Shown: positions 47,651 to 61,026 of the stretch, piece after piece
Layout of the letters: each line of letters opens with the position of its first letter
Position numbering within the stretch: the stretch's first letter is position 1
Source: Plantago major
Lineage: Eukaryota > Streptophyta > Magnoliopsida > Lamiales > Plantaginaceae
Direction: 5' to 3'
Length of the DNA: 64,000 nucleotides
NCBI GenBank assembly: GCA_026545765.1
Contig: JAIFAC010000009.1
Span: 248,001 to 312,000, forward strand
The notes under the pieces: model-generated
The model's input: the letters and a program-made list of their open reading frames with translations, nothing else
Database searches by the model: none
What the model was told of the DNA's origin: nothing
Translations under genes and position numbers: made by a program

Positions 47651-48837
47651 TGATGGGCTCAAAATTAATACTTGTAAAATAACACAAGTAGTAAAGCGGT
47701 TGTTGTAGTACAACAAGGCTTAAACCACAGGATCGTTCTCTCGAGGAATTGATTAAGCTAGTTCTAAGGTGTAGGCTCAAGGTGTGAGTCGTAAACATAT
47801 AGTGTGGGTAAGGTTGATACTTCAAAACCTGACAACAAATTACAATTACAACACAAGGTAATACCTAGATCAAGCAATTTCTACAATTAAAACGAAGCAA
47901 GCGGATCTTTCAAAAGTGCTGACGCGATATAGCTAATGGTACACTGCCCGCGAATGCAACACTTTGCTATCGCAAAATCGAACCAGATACGGATTATAAG
48001 TACGTATGAGTTATGGCAAAAAGCTTGTCACTAGTTATGCCCTCATCCAGATATATACTAATTAAAGGTAAAGACTGATGCAAGTTCACAACGATCAAGC
48101 ATGCGTTCAATGATCAGATAACAATAAGTCAAGATACAAGTTATTGACAACAACCGCCTAACAAGTACTATTGAATACCTGGGCGACAATTGGTCTCTGC
48201 GATCGTCAGAAAGATCAATAATGCTTCTTCGAATTAAAAGAGAGATTGAAATCTCTAAGTGTTTACAATGTTTGGAATTGAAAATATGAAAGTAGAAGTA
48301 GGTGAAGATATGTCCTAATGACTGATACAAGTGGTCTATTTATAAGACCAAGGAAGAAGAAATTCAAAATCATGGGAAAAACTGCCAGAAAAATGTTGGT
48401 TGAATCTGTCAAAACAGGTGTCATCGCGGTAAGGTACTTTGGGGAATCCTCCTCACTGCGGTCTGGCCTTTCTGTCCCCATTATGTTCGTCTGGACCGCG
48501 GTGAGCCCGTTTGTATGTGGGGCTCACCGCGGTGAGCCTTGAGTCCGGGAACTCCTCCACTTTTCTCATTTTCTCCACTTTTCTCTCCCTTTTCCAACCT
48601 CCATGTCACCTCTCTTGGAGTAGTGGCCCATAAACAAGGCCTTGTGGTGCTTCTAGAAGGTTTTGAAGTCTTCTTTGCACTTTGGTCCTTCATTCCCTTG
48701 CCAATGACGCTAAGACACCTAAAAATGCACAAAAAACCCAAACGTGACACATAACAAAAAATACTAAATAAAGGCTAAAAGACGCAACAAAACACGGAAA
48801 AAGACACTAAATGAGTCGTTAAAATATCGACTCATCA
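47651..48837 (-). repeat. 3' LTR of Athila-like element 2
   Basis: 1187 bp. It has an 18-bp perfect palindrome GGCTCACCGCGGTGAGCC at 48521-48538 plus further GCGGT words at 48425, 48458 and 48496. Confidence 0.92.
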
Positions 48838-50294
48838 AACTCCCCAAACCGAACATTTGCTCGTCCTTGAGCAAACAACTCTAAAACCTAGAAAAAGAAA
48901 AAACACATAGACACGAAAGACAAACAGAAGAGTTCAATCGACAAGCTACCGGGACAAGTATGGCTAGAGATAAGTCCTTATACTGATGCAAACTTCTATA
49001 TCCCTAACATTGACAAGTAGCTCTGCAATGATCACAATCTTCCGTTTCACAAGTCAATAAAACTTAATCCTATCCTAGTAGTCCCTCACAAAGGAAGATA
49101 ATAGTGCAACTCTCAAGTCTCTCATCTGGAAGTGTCCAGTGAATAAGGATATACGTTCAAGACTTATCTTAGGATGGTGACAACAAACGTCACAAGCTGC
49201 CACTAATATTACAGGCTTTTGCACTCAATTCAAACGAGTCAGAAAGGACTTTTTAGGAAAGGGGTCGAAATCAAATACAAGGGAATAAAATTAGCTGCCG
49301 TTCTCGTGCTTTGCTCTTTTTGCACGTTTATTTCTTCTCTTTTTTTTTTTCTTGTGCTTCGCTCTTTTTGCATAAATTTTCTATTTTTTCATTTTTTTTC
49401 TATCTCAATGTTGCAAGTGTATCCCAATAGGTTGCCTAAGATCCGTACTTTTGTACGTGTCGGTTTGGTATACACCCCCATCAACCCTCACAACATACGA
49501 GCACCGCCCACGCGCTGGTTTATAGGTAGTATTTGGCACGCATTTTGAAAACAAAACCATCAACCCTCACAGAATACACACAATCAACCCCGCGTTGGTG
49601 TATAGGTAGTATTTGGAAATGCCCAACACGATCTTAGATGATCACAAGTGATCCTGGAAAAACACTTCGAGATTTTTTCTATTTTTTCCTTTTTTTTTTT
49701 AGAATGGCAGCATAGCAATACAAAACAATTTCGAAATCGACCATAGCTCAAATATAGAAAGTAGTGAGCCTGAGTATGAAGCTGACAAGAATCCTCCTCC
49801 ACAAACCTGTTCCTTGGAACAGGTTCGAGAATCGAGACACCAAGTCGAAAATGTCGTTCGTCATACTCGTTTTAAAAAAAATGCACATGTATGTGAAGTG
49901 GCGCAAGTTAAAAAACCTTGCTCATCCTACTAAAATCACACATTTGCCGGTACAAGATTTTTTCATCGGCTTTAAGGCTTCTCACCGGCTTTTTGCCTAC
50001 TAAAACAGGAAGACTTTTTATTTACAAGTGAAACGAACTAGAGTGATTTTCAAAAATTCCTTAGCACTCAGCCAAAGGCCATCTAAGATCACATTAGTGA
50101 AAACGCTTAACTAAGGCAATTGATAACCAGACTTGTCAAAAGAACTCAAGACTCGACACAAAAAATTTTCAAATAGGACAAAAATTAGGCCAAAAGACAC
50201 GACTCAACTGCAATCACATAAAAGTGGCTAACATACCACCCCACATAATCGCAAAAACGAAAAATAAAAGAAAAACACATATATACAATATATA
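47651..50294 (-). mobile_element. Athila-like element 2, 3' end only
   Basis: Minus strand 3' LTR (47651-48837; TGATGGGCTC...GACTCATCA). A priming tract follows (minus strand GTTTGGGGAGTT, 48838-48849). Then comes 1.4 kb of non-coding internal DNA homologous to 7009-8440. The rest lies beyond the Tat-like element inserted at 50295. No coding region visible. Confidence 0.9.
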
Positions 50295-51232
50295 TGTTGA
50301 TACGAAAATATGTCCAATCCGTCATAAGAGCCCTTAGAACAAATCCTAAGGCATCCTAAGTCATCTAATGGATCCGAGACACATTGGTCCGAGCCAACGG
50401 TCCGATCCGGGCAGACCCACCATGGTCCGACCCACCCTAGAAGAGAGGAACAAATGATCTAAAGCTTACTAGGTCCGACCCAGGGATCTCAGGTCCGACC
50501 CACCTGGGTCCGAGCCTCTCTAGAAAAGGAGGCATAGTACTTGAACAGTACTGAGTCCGACCGAAGGCCTCCGATACGGATGACCACTCGGATCCAACAT
50601 GACAATCTTACAGGCAACCAAGTAGACAGTCACCAGAGAGTAGGGGGTCTGAACCATGAGGTCTGAATCGGAAGACTTGGCCAAGCTTAGAGGACTTCCT
50701 CATCTGACAACCCAATACGGTCCGGACCAGGCGTCCAGACCAACCTCTCCGGACCTCGGACCTCGGCAGACTATGTCACACCCTCCAAAACTCTCCTAAC
50801 AATGACTAAACTACCCCTAAAAGCCCAAAATGGCATGGGCTAGGTATCATTATTGGGCCATGGGCCTAGATGTGCCTTGGTGGCTCAACCGGAGCCCTAC
50901 ACTTGGCACGATCTTGAAGAAGCCTTCCACTTTGAGGAAACCCTATATATAGTGGCACATATCCCCATGCAACGGTAAGCGATATTACGAACTTAATCCT
51001 GAACAGTATACAGAGTAGATCTCCAGTGTCTCTCGAGTGAAGTCTTGTACCGGTTTGACACTTGGCAAACCGGGTCCTAACCTCCCCTCCAAGCCTCTTG
51101 CGCAGGTTCTCACCCAGTGCACAGTGGAAGACTCTTACCTGTTGGTTATTACGTAGTGAGGAAGATATCGTCTGGAGCATTACCCGTGCAATTGGAATAT
51201 CACTAAGTGTTTGGGGAACCTTACCCTCAACA
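50295..51232 (+). repeat. 5' LTR of the Tat-like element
   Basis: 938 bp, TGTTGA...TCAACA perfect inverted ends. U3 has repeated GGTCCGACCCA words (50385-50560). TATATATA at 50944-50951 is the probable promoter. Confidence 0.95.
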
Positions 51233-51235
51233 TTT

Positions 51236-51253
51236 TGGCGCCGTCTGTGGGAA
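51236..51253 (+). promoter_or_regulatory. Primer-binding site of the Tat-like element
   Basis: TGGCGCCGTCTGTGGGAA, three bases after the LTR. The first nine bases match the 3' end of tRNA-Asp; the rest does not, as is common in this group. Confidence 0.75.
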
Positions 51254-51283
51254 TCTTTACAAAAAGTTCTGTTCTCTTCGGTA

Positions 51284-53254
51284 ATGGCGAGGACAAGAAA
51301 GTCAGCAAGAACCAACGCCACTGCAATTGGAACACCTGCTCCAAGGCAATGAGGTAGACCTCCTACTAGGAGGGGAAGGGTGGCAGAAACTCCACCAAGA
51401 GATGCAAGGGACTATCCAAGCGACGGCCATACCGCTAGTCTCTCCTCAGATGAGGAAAGAGCCGTTGATCCACCAATAAGAACCCATGAGCTCGGGGTCG
51501 AAGGACAAGTTCCTCCGCCAGGAACACATGGTCCTCCCCCAAGAAGAAACTTTACTCTTCCTAATGGGCAGATCATTCGTCCCATTGAGTTCGGGATGAA
51601 TGAGAATCAGTTTGGTCTCTTACTCACCACTATACAAGGATGCTTTGGATCAAACAACCTCCAACCTCCTTAGCCCACTCCTCTGGCAATTCCAAGACAA
51701 GATGAACCCGCACAATCGAGGAATGAGCATCGTCCTATTCAACAAAGGTTAGGGGAACAAGTTCAACAAGAAGATCTAAGGAACCTTCTCAACAGGAGAG
51801 CCGCTGCTTCTAACAAACAGCGAGAAAGAAGTCCAGTAAGACCTCGGGCGGATGATGTTGGGACTAGTCGACGTGGAGCACAGCAACACGCACCAAGAGA
51901 TCATGTGGCGGAAAGTATCTCAATAGTCCCTCTCAATGACCTTCCTCCAGATGTGGCTATCAACCCTAGAACTGGTGAAAAGTTGACTGCTAAGCAGATT
52001 TACCTCCAACAAAAGGCTTTAGAAACAAAAATTGCAACTCTAAGCAAGATGGTGAAGGCATATGAGAAGGTGACTCTTAGAGTTCCCAATCCGCTATGTG
52101 ATGCGATCAGAAAGGAAAGGAAACGCCCTGATTCCACCATTCCAAACTTTGAACACTATTATGGAGATACTTGTCCCGTCGGGCACCTTACTAGATACGA
52201 GAGTAAGATGGAGACCAAGGGCTTGAATGACAACATGAAGGCTCTCAACTTTTCCACTACTCTCTTCGGGGAAGCAATGGATTGGTGGACCTCACTGCCC
52301 AATGACTCCATCAAGTCCTATTCTGATATTGCTTCCCTCTTCTTGAAAAGATTTGAGAAAGCAAAGAAGAGGAAGAGGTCAGTTGAGCACCTGGCGGGAG
52401 TAATCCAGAAGGAGCATGAGGATCTTAGAACCTTTCTTGACCGCTTCAATACTGAAGTACGCCACGTAGAGCCTCATAGCATCAAGGAGCGGGTCCGACA
52501 CCTATATGCCAACACTTACAATGAAGACCTTAGGAAAAAACTTTCCAATGAAGAAATCACAACTGAAAAGTACTTGGAAGATATTTGTGAAGGAGTTTTG
52601 TATGGAGAAGAGTATCGAAGAAATGTTCCAATAAGAGCAGGAGCTAGAAAAGGGAAAGAGCAAGTACGATGGGAGCCTCCTCCTCGTCAGGGAAAGTTTG
52701 AACAAAAAAGGGAACTTAGACATAAGAGAGAGTTTCGCAGAGAAAGAACTCCACCAAGGAGATACCCCGAGTATACTCACCACAACAGACCGAGATCCGA
52801 CATCTTGGCTTCAATCGTTGAGAAAAACTTGGACATACAATGGCCAAAACCTACAAGGAGTAACAAAAAGAACAAAGCTTCAAAGGACTACTGTAGGTTC
52901 CATAAACAAAAAGGTCATTCAACGGAGGACTGTGTCCAGTTGAAGATGGAAATAGAAGGGATGATAAGAAGCGGAAAACTGAACGAACCAATGTATGAAG
53001 AAGAACCTTCCAGGCACCAGAAGAATGAACAAAGAAGGGAAGAGCGTGGTTCGGAACCTCCGACAGGCTCCTTACCACCTCCTCCGGCAGAGATCCCACC
53101 TCAGCATGCCCAAAGATACCGAGGGTACCACAATAATATGGAGATGGAAAACCTCCCCTATAGCGGAGTTATCAACGCCATTGCGGGGGGGACCAATTGG
53201 CGGAGACAGTCGAAATGCAAGGGAAAGGACCGCGCAACATTTGAGGAACAATGA
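51284..53254 (+). pseudogene. gag: Tat-like gag
   Basis: ATG at 51284 (MARTRKSARTNATAIG). One frame to 53254 with two stops (51350 and 51671). The gag core runs 52080-52640: FEHYYGDTCPVGHLTRYES, WWTSLPNDSIKSYSDIASLFLKRF and LRTFLDRFNTEV. A basic region follows, and then a CCHC-like knuckle (YCRFHKQKGHSTEDC, about 52888-52932) of the C-x3-H spacing usual in Tat gag. At 53185-53191 a run of seven G shifts the frame so that pol continues in +1. Six G would keep GGPIGGDSR in frame. The protein would form the capsid. Confidence 0.9.
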
Positions 53255-56200
53255 TAGAACATATGCTCCTTTAGCCCTGAAGGGCACAAACGCAATCACC
53301 TTTGACGATAGCGAAATTCCCCCACCAACGTCTGGTGGAGGAGATCTCAAGGACCCCGATGTTCCTTTGGTTGTTTCTCTGGTCATCGCCACTTACAAAG
53401 TCAATAAGGTACTTGTCGACACAGGAAGTTCCTCCAATGTCATCTCCAAAAGGACCGTGGAACAAATGCACCTGGGACGAATTCAATATGGGCGAGTATA
53501 TACGTCTTTGGTGGGCTTTGGAGGATCTATAGTACGTCCCATTGGGAGTATACCACTACAAGTTTCTATGGGCACTTTTCCGACAAGAGTGACTGAAACA
53601 ATCCTCTTTGTAGTAGTTGATAGCACCTTTGACTATAACGTGATCTTAGGCCGCCCAAGACTTAACCAATTCAGAGCAATTGCATCTCCCCTGCACAACA
53701 GGGTGAAGTTTCCAACCCCAAATGGTGTGGGCGAAGAAGTGGGAAATGTAAGAGAAGCTTGGGAATGCTATATCATGTCGACCAGGGCAGCATCAGCACC
53801 TGTCCTTTCGATCACCAAAGGATTTGGAAATACTCCTATGGCTCCTATCCCATCAAAGGAAGAAATTGGTGTTGGGTCACTTAAAGAGAAATTCCCGAAG
53901 ACTGCCAGGATGGAGCCTCATGAAGCCTTGAAAGAGGTCCAGTTGATTGAAGGGAACCCTGAGAAGGTAACCCGAATCGGCATGGAGATGGGCACAGAGG
54001 TAAAAATGAAGCTTCTCACTTGCCTCCGTAACAACAGTGATATCTTTGCTTGGAGCACAGATGACCTCAAGTGGATAGACCCAAGGATCGCAGTTCACCG
54101 TCTGAACATGGATCCGACGGTAAAATATATCCGACAAAAGAGGAAGGATTTCGGGCCCGTTGAAGATGCTATTATAGGAGAAGAAGTGGACAAGTTAATG
54201 AAAGCAGGACACATTGAAGAAGTCAGATACTCGGACTGGGTTTGTAATGTGGTCCTCGTCGAGAAGGCCCCAGGAAAGTGGAGAATGTGTAATGACTTCA
54301 CTAGACTCAACAAGTTTTTCCCAAAGGATCCTTATCCACTACCTCGCATAGACCAACTGGTAGATTCTACTGCAGGATGTGCGCTCCTGAGCTTCGTGGA
54401 CGCATATCAGAGCTTCTATCAAATCAGGATGGCCCAGGAAGACGTCAAGAAGACGACCTTCTTCGCAGCAGGAGGGGTCTATTGCTTCAAGGTCATGCCA
54501 TTTGGTCTCAAGAATGCAGGCGCTACATACCAACGACTGGTAAACAAAATGTTCAAAGAGGAGTTGGGTAAAACTATGGAAGTTTATGTGGACGACATGC
54601 TTGTGAAAAGTAAGACTGAAGAGGAGCATATTGAGCATCTCAACAATTGCTTTTACATTCTTCGGAAATATGGAATGATGTTGAACCCTGAGAAGTGTAT
54701 GTTTGGAGTAAAGGGAGGAAAGTTTCTTGGCTACATGGTCACGGAAAGAGGCATTAGTGCAAACCCAGAGAAAATAAAGGCAATCTTGGACTTACCACAA
54801 CCAAAAACCATCAATGAAGTTCAGAAGCTCTTGGGAAGGGTGATGGCACTAAGCCGTTTTATCTCCAAGTCCGCCGAGGAAAACCTTCCCTTCTTCAAAA
54901 TTCTAAGGAAAGGAGACAAGTTTGAGTGGTCAAAAGAGTGTGAAGAGGCCCTGGATAACTTGAAAAAGTACCTCCTCTCACCACCTCTCCTGTCTAAACC
55001 AATAGAAGGTGAACCTCTTTACCTTTATCTAGCTACTACTGATGAAGCGATGAGTTCTGTACTGGTGCGAATACAAGGCAACGACCATTTACCGATCTAC
55101 TATCTGAGCAAGGCCCTTGTGGGCTCTGAGGCCAGATATGTCAAGATCGAGAAGCTCGCATTCGCACTGGTTTACATGCACGACGACTAAAGTCTTACTT
55201 CAAATCTCACCGGATCGTGGTCCTCACCAATGAACCACTCAAACATGTCCTAGGGAATCCAGACCAGTCGAGGCGCTTGTCCAAGTGGGCAATTGAATTA
55301 CGTGAATATGATATCGGGTATCAAGCTCCATCGGCCAAGAAGGCACAAGTTCTTGCCGATTTTCTGGTTGATTACCCAGAAGAAACAGAAGGAGGAACCC
55401 AAAGACCACAGGAAAGTGTGAGCCATGTCATGATCACACAAGTAAAAGAGGATGTAAAAGCAAAGGAAGAAAGGCCTAAAGAGACACATGAGAATGATTT
55501 CCAGCTTTGGACTATGTATCAGCAACCCATGGATGATTCGCTCAGGGTGAGGCACATGTTCCTCCTAGATGAAGTGCCCAATACCTCAACACTTGCATCT
55601 TTCGACAAGAAGCAAGAGGATAAAAAGAGGCCCCTTGTTGCTGAGGAAAGCGAATTAGAAACAAAGACTGTTGGACATTACAAGTGGATGGATAGTCTAC
55701 TGGACGGTTGGGAGGAATAGGAATCTTTCTTGAAAGTCCTGAAGGAGCCAAACTGGAATATGCCATCACTCTCAACTTTAAAGTGACAAACAATGAGGCT
55801 GAGTACGAGGCACTCCTCACTGGCCTAAGGATGACGAGAGCTCTTCAGGTGAAGAGGCTCAAGGCTTACACAGATTCACAGCTTTTGCAATCTCAGTTCT
55901 CTGGATCTTTTACCGCCAAAGGACCTAATATGATCAAGTACCTGGAGCTCCTCAAGAAAGAGACTGAGCACTTTGAAGAATTCACTCTTGACCAGTTCCA
56001 CAGAGAATGGAACGAAAAGGGCGATGCCCTCTCCAAGTACGCCTCGGCCCTAGGAGCTTTAGACACAAGAAGCGTCATCTTGATGACCCACACAGACTCC
56101 TCTTTGACTAGCTCCAACGGGCTAGTCTTCCTCCTAAACACGGAAAGGAGCTGGATGACTGATATATTCCACTACCTCAAAGATGGTTCTCTACCTTCAG

Positions 56201-57376
56201 ATCCTAGAGAAGTAAGAAGGATCCTATGTCGTGCCAGTAGATACTTAGTCTTGGGAGAAGATCTCTACAAAAAATCCTTCACCGGCACCCACTTGAGATG
56301 TTTGGATCCCCAGGAAGCGAAAACAGCAATGGAAGAGATCCACGCTGGGAGTTGTGGAAGTCAGTCAGGAGGAAGAACCTTGGCACAGAAGATCATAAGA
56401 CAAGGATACTATTGGCCCACCATTGACGCCGACGCCAATTTTCGCCTGCGAAGACTGCCAATACTACGCCAACATACCACATCGTCCAACCAACCCTATG
56501 ATTCCGTCAATCATAGCATGTCCATTTGATCAATGGGGCATAGACATAGTTGGTCCATTCCCACGCGAAACCCATCAGAAGAAGTTCTTGATCATGGCAG
56601 TGGAATATTTCACTAAGTGGGTTGAGGCAGAGGCAGTTTCGACCATCACTGAAAGCAGGGTACGAACATTCATCTGGAAGAACATCATCTGCCGTTTTGG
56701 ACTTCCAAGGGTCCTAGTGTCAGATAATGGAGCTCAATTCTCTGGGGCAAGACTGAAGGAGTGGCTTCAATCTTTCAAGATAGAATAGCGCTTCACTTCC
56801 GTTGGCCACCCCCAGGCTAATGGTCAAGTAGAAGCCACCAACAAGACCATCGTCAAGATCCTGGAGAAAAGGTTGAGGACCTCCCAAGATAGTTGGGCAG
56901 ATGATCTCGACGCAGTTCTTTGGGCACATAGGATGACAACTCGTACCTCTACATAGGAGACACCTTTTTCCCTTGTCTATGGATCTCAGGCAGTCATCCC
57001 TTCGGAAGTAGCAGTGGAAACCCAAAGGATCCAGCAATACAACCCAGCTGACAATGAAGTCGCAAGGATCTACGACCTCGAGCTCCTCGAAGACAAACGA
57101 AGCAAAGCACTGGCTAACATCCTCCGATATCAAGCTATGACCGCTCGAGCCTACAACAAGCGGGTCTTCCCAAAGGATATACAAGTCGGAGATTTGGTCC
57201 TCAGGAGAGCTGATATGTTGAGCAACTTTGGGAAACTTAAGCCCAAATGGGAAGGACCGTACAAAGTTACTGGAGCCAGAATCAATGGAAGCTTTGAGCT
57301 AGAAGACGACCGAGCCACGAAGAGAACACGAATGCTAAGAATTTGCAGAAGTTCTATGCTTAGGATAACACTTTGA
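53192..57376 (+). pseudogene. pol: Tat-like pol: protease, RT, two RNase H domains, integrase
   Basis: Protease VDTGSSSNVI (about 53415). RT 54190-54660 with ARN-type FVDAYQSFYQI and the active site YVDDML (54585-54602), intact. RT-linked RNase H 54960-55380, with a frameshift at about 55180. A second, archaeal-type RNase H 55677-56080 begins WTLQVDG, then a TAG stop (55698-55700), then GGIGIFLE and NNEAEYEALLTGL. Integrase 56160-57150: YYWPTIDAD, CEDCQYYAN (frameshift about 56440), GIDIVGPF, SDNGAQF and GQVEATNKT. Stops at 56786 and 56954. C-terminus GKLKPKWEGPYKV, no chromodomain. By family it makes and inserts the cDNA; here it is dead. Confidence 0.92.
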
Positions 57377-59517
57377 GAATAGACTACGACAGTTATCAAA
57401 GTTTTTTGTCATTTTCCTTAAACAGGCCTCGAAGCCCCCAAGTTGTAATTTGATTTCCGTCAAGCCAATACAACTTTGCTTTCATAACACATCTTCATTC
57501 CGCTCGGGTCAAGTCCTTCGGACCCCGGTGCCCGACCGAATCACAAGTAAAGTCACCTAGCTGCTCGTTTCGGGTCTAAGTTGCACACCGATCCGAGCAG
57601 GCTTAACACAATGAAACCGAAAGACAACGATAACAAAAACAAGCGCATTTTATTTAAAGAAAGGACCGAGTTACAAAGAGAAGAGCCTGAAGAGCCCTGA
57701 CCGAGCTTACAAAGACAACAAGCGCCTATTCTAGTTAACTCTCCTACTTTTCCAAAAGCAGCATCTTCGGAAGAATGATCTTGTACCTCCGAGCGCTTAT
57801 AGGAACGAACCCGATTCGGTCGTAATCGATTCTACACCTGTGAACATTCCAGATAAAGTTCAACTTTCCACAAAACAAGTTCAACGACCAGGATAATCGA
57901 AGGCTATTCGAGATATCCTTATAAGAACGCTTCATGACCTCCGCACGGAAGACACGATTCCGAAGCAAGCAAGTATCACCACGACAATCCGGATCGTCTC
58001 CTACCAGATACTAACAGTGAATCCTTCTCGAATTACTCAAGTATTTGGAAGGAAACAACCAGGATAATCGAAACGATCCAAGTCACTCCGGAAGCATCCG
58101 CCGAGCTAACTCCCAACAAGATCGGTAATGTCAGGAACTCTGTTCCAGAATTGCAAGTTGCCCCCCGGGCCTTCAATTCTGGAATGAAGTTACCGATGAA
58201 ACCGGACTGCTCGGTCACGAAACTACAAGGGCGAATCGAACAATTTACTCAAAGCAAAATGTTTGCCAACATGCCTCCGAGAGATACGACCGAACCAACC
58301 CAAAGGTGACTCGGAGGCAGTAGCCGCAAAACTCCGATGGTAGGAAACTTGGAGGACCCCTAATCTCGAGACCATGAGTCTCACTCACTACTGCATTCCG
58401 GGACAAGACTAAAAACTCACCATCCGAAGCGGACCTATGATGCTACGGAAGCATAGTCAATGACTTTTCCCCAACTTCCACTACAACCACTTTCTCGACG
58501 AACGGATACCCAACACGAGAAAATGGTGAATGGTGGAAGCAGAAGATAAACCATGAAAGTCCGAACATCCGAAGCAAGTGTCTAGCAGCCCGTGAGAACG
58601 GCGAGCCAGCCTTCTTCCCCGAGGCTAGAGTAATTGAAACAGACTATAGCCACGGAGAAAGAAAACTAGCACGCTGATCCGAGGGAAGGGTGAGTCCGAG
58701 TGATTTGATCTCATCATCCCCAGCATGATCCGACCCGGAGGGGCTTCCGTAATACCGAAAAACCCTTAAAGGCGGATCACGCATAAGAACAGCAAAATAA
58801 AACCACTCGTCCGACATCCGGACCAGGGATCCGAACCACCTATTACTATAAATGGGGTGGAATGATGTGACGAAAAGCCGTACAATCTAGGGGTATATAT
58901 AAAAGAAAGGAACCAATCAACAGCCGCCACGTGTCCCGTCAATGCCGGACATGGGCTTGGACCAGGGCATTGGGCCTAACACGTGGACCTGAGAAGTTGG
59001 GCTGCTATTGGGCCAACCTAGTCACCCGTTCGGATGTGATAGTCCGAGGCTGACATGATGGCCCCCGAGCCAACTATGATTTGTCGCGAGTTACTCAACT
59101 TTTATATTGGTAGTCCACACGGTTTGGAACGGGTATGTTGGAAACGACCTAGCCCTACTTGTTAGAATTTGGATAAACCATCCCTATCTACACAATAGGA
59201 GCTACGACTCGGACGGACTTTTCTTCCGACCGACCCAAAGATCATCCATCAAGGAACTTTACTTAAAGGAGTTCAACATTTCGGAATGAGTTTGGCCTCA
59301 TGGACTCGGACACACTATCCGAATAGGCCGAGCCAAACCAAACCAATGGAACTTGGTTGTTGACCTATTTTACAAAGTTGACACACAAAGGGAAGTCATG
59401 CATTCGGAAGAGCAATAACACAGGCCAAAAAGATATGCATTCGGACAAAGGGCAGGCCACGATTACAAAACATCCGGGACATACCCCGTCTTCTTTCCAC
59501 CACTCGAATCACTCAGC
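57377..59517. other. Non-coding stretch downstream of the Tat-like pol
   Basis: 2.1 kb without a credible ORF on either strand. Rich in TCCGA/TCGGA words. TATATATAAAAG on the plus strand at 58894-58905, with CACGTG words at 58928 and 58980, might be a promoter, but nothing is seen downstream in that direction. Confidence 0.6.
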
Positions 59518-60347
59518 CTATGTTTCGGAGGGGCCTCCGATATCACCCTCCGGGGGTGCCTGCTCCCGCTCCTTAGCCAACCTCCTTTCCCTCCGAGCCT
59601 GCATCTCCTTCAGGAAGCCCGGACATCTCTCCATCAAGTTCAAGTCCCGGTTGAAACCTTGGACGGGCCCGGGCAAAGTCAGCCAGTCTTGATTATGCTC
59701 CGGATGGTCCTCCATAGGAACGAAGACACTGGACATTAGCAACCAAGGCACGAACGACGGAAGATACGGACTACCGTGTTTAAACCTTTTGTCCTCCGTT
59801 TCGTCAGTGACGAGCTCACAAACTCGCATTTAAGCAAGTCTTCGTCCAAGACACCCTCTGGAGCGAAGTCCAAGCCATCTGCCTCTTTGAAGGCTGAAAT
59901 GCCCTCAGCTTCCAAGTCACGATCCACTGAAGCCACCCTTCCTCCAGGCACCTGAAGATCGAACCCATCTTGCCGAGCTTCGTTATACTTGGACTCGAGC
60001 AATAATTTGTAAGAGTCCGAGTCCAAGAAATTTCGGACAGACTGGACCCGGACCTTTTGTAGCTCCCTCAGCATCATGTCCTTGAAACCTCGGGAGACGC
60101 CAACAAACTCATTAACACCGTCCTGATGGGCTTTCAAGTCCTTCTCCAGCGCTAGGATGGCACTCTTCATTTTGGCCGTCTCCGATTCGGCCTCCTTCTT
60201 GGATGCTAAGGCCTTTTTCAGCCGTTCGGACACGCTCTGCAACTTAGATGCCTCAGTCGCTCGGGCTGCCTCAACCCTGACCAGATCCGCCTCGAGGGTG
60301 GCCCTCCGACCCGCCACCACGGAACACGCCTCAACGGCGACAGCAAG

Positions 60348-60438
60348 CTAAGACCGAAACGGATGTTAAGAAGATTAGACTTAGCTCCGAGCCATACAAA
60401 GATGAAACAACAAGATCAAAAAAATTTAATGAGCTAAC
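60348..60438 (-). other. Predicted intron of the antisense gene
   Basis: 91 bp, CGTAAG|GTTAGC ... GTCTTAG|CTTGCT. Joining gives AELTAAQRK followed by LAVAVEACSVVAGRRATLEA in one frame; without splicing the frame ends. Confidence 0.7.
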
Positions 60439-60905
60439 CTTACGCTGAGCAGCGGTCAACTCTGCAATCCGCTCCAGCTCCGAAGCAGCAGCCAATCGGG
60501 CAACCTCAGCATCCAAGTTCAGCTCCGGAGCATCGCTCATTTTCCCCTTACCCTTCTTGGCCGGAGGGATCGAACCTTCGGACGAACATTTTTACCCGAC
60601 TCCAGCACTCGAACCACTGACAGGAGGTTCACGGGAGGCAGATCTCGGAGGCTTCTTCGACCCCTTCGAAGCGACTACCTTACCCTTGTCCGGGGTAGGT
60701 ATTGTTTGGGCTTCCTCGCCTGCAGCAGCCCTCCGCGTCTCCTCCGCCCGGAAGGAAGCAGCATTCCGAGGCTCACCCATTGGAAGCACTGTGGAAGTCT
60801 TGATTATCTGGGTCCGAGTACCCTCTTCCATTTCCTTCCTCTGAGCCGCGTTCTGCTTCTGTTTCAACTCACGCAGCGTTGACATGGTGTAGTTAAACCA
60901 AAAAT

Positions 60906-61026
60906 CTGCACAATCCGAGTGGCAACAAGATGAGTTAGTCGAAATTTACAACTTCTCACTACAATCAAAGCAAGAAAAGCAACCGACTCGGATGACCAAC
61001 CCCGTGCCAAAAGTAAGAACTCTTAC
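60906..61026 (-). other. Predicted intron of the antisense gene
   Basis: 121 bp, GATTTAG|GTAAGAG ... GATTGTGCAG|ATTTTTGG, phase 1. Joining links REDL to DFWFNYTMSTLRELKQKQ. A nearer AG at about 60958 is an alternative acceptor. Confidence 0.7.

Noticed and set aside
51062..51352. ORF across the Tat-like LTR end
   Set aside because: It starts inside U5; the likely gag start is the ATG at 51284.
58894..58905. Plus-strand promoter at TATATATAAAAG
   Set aside because: No ORF follows on the plus strand and the CACGTG words lie downstream; kept only as a remark.
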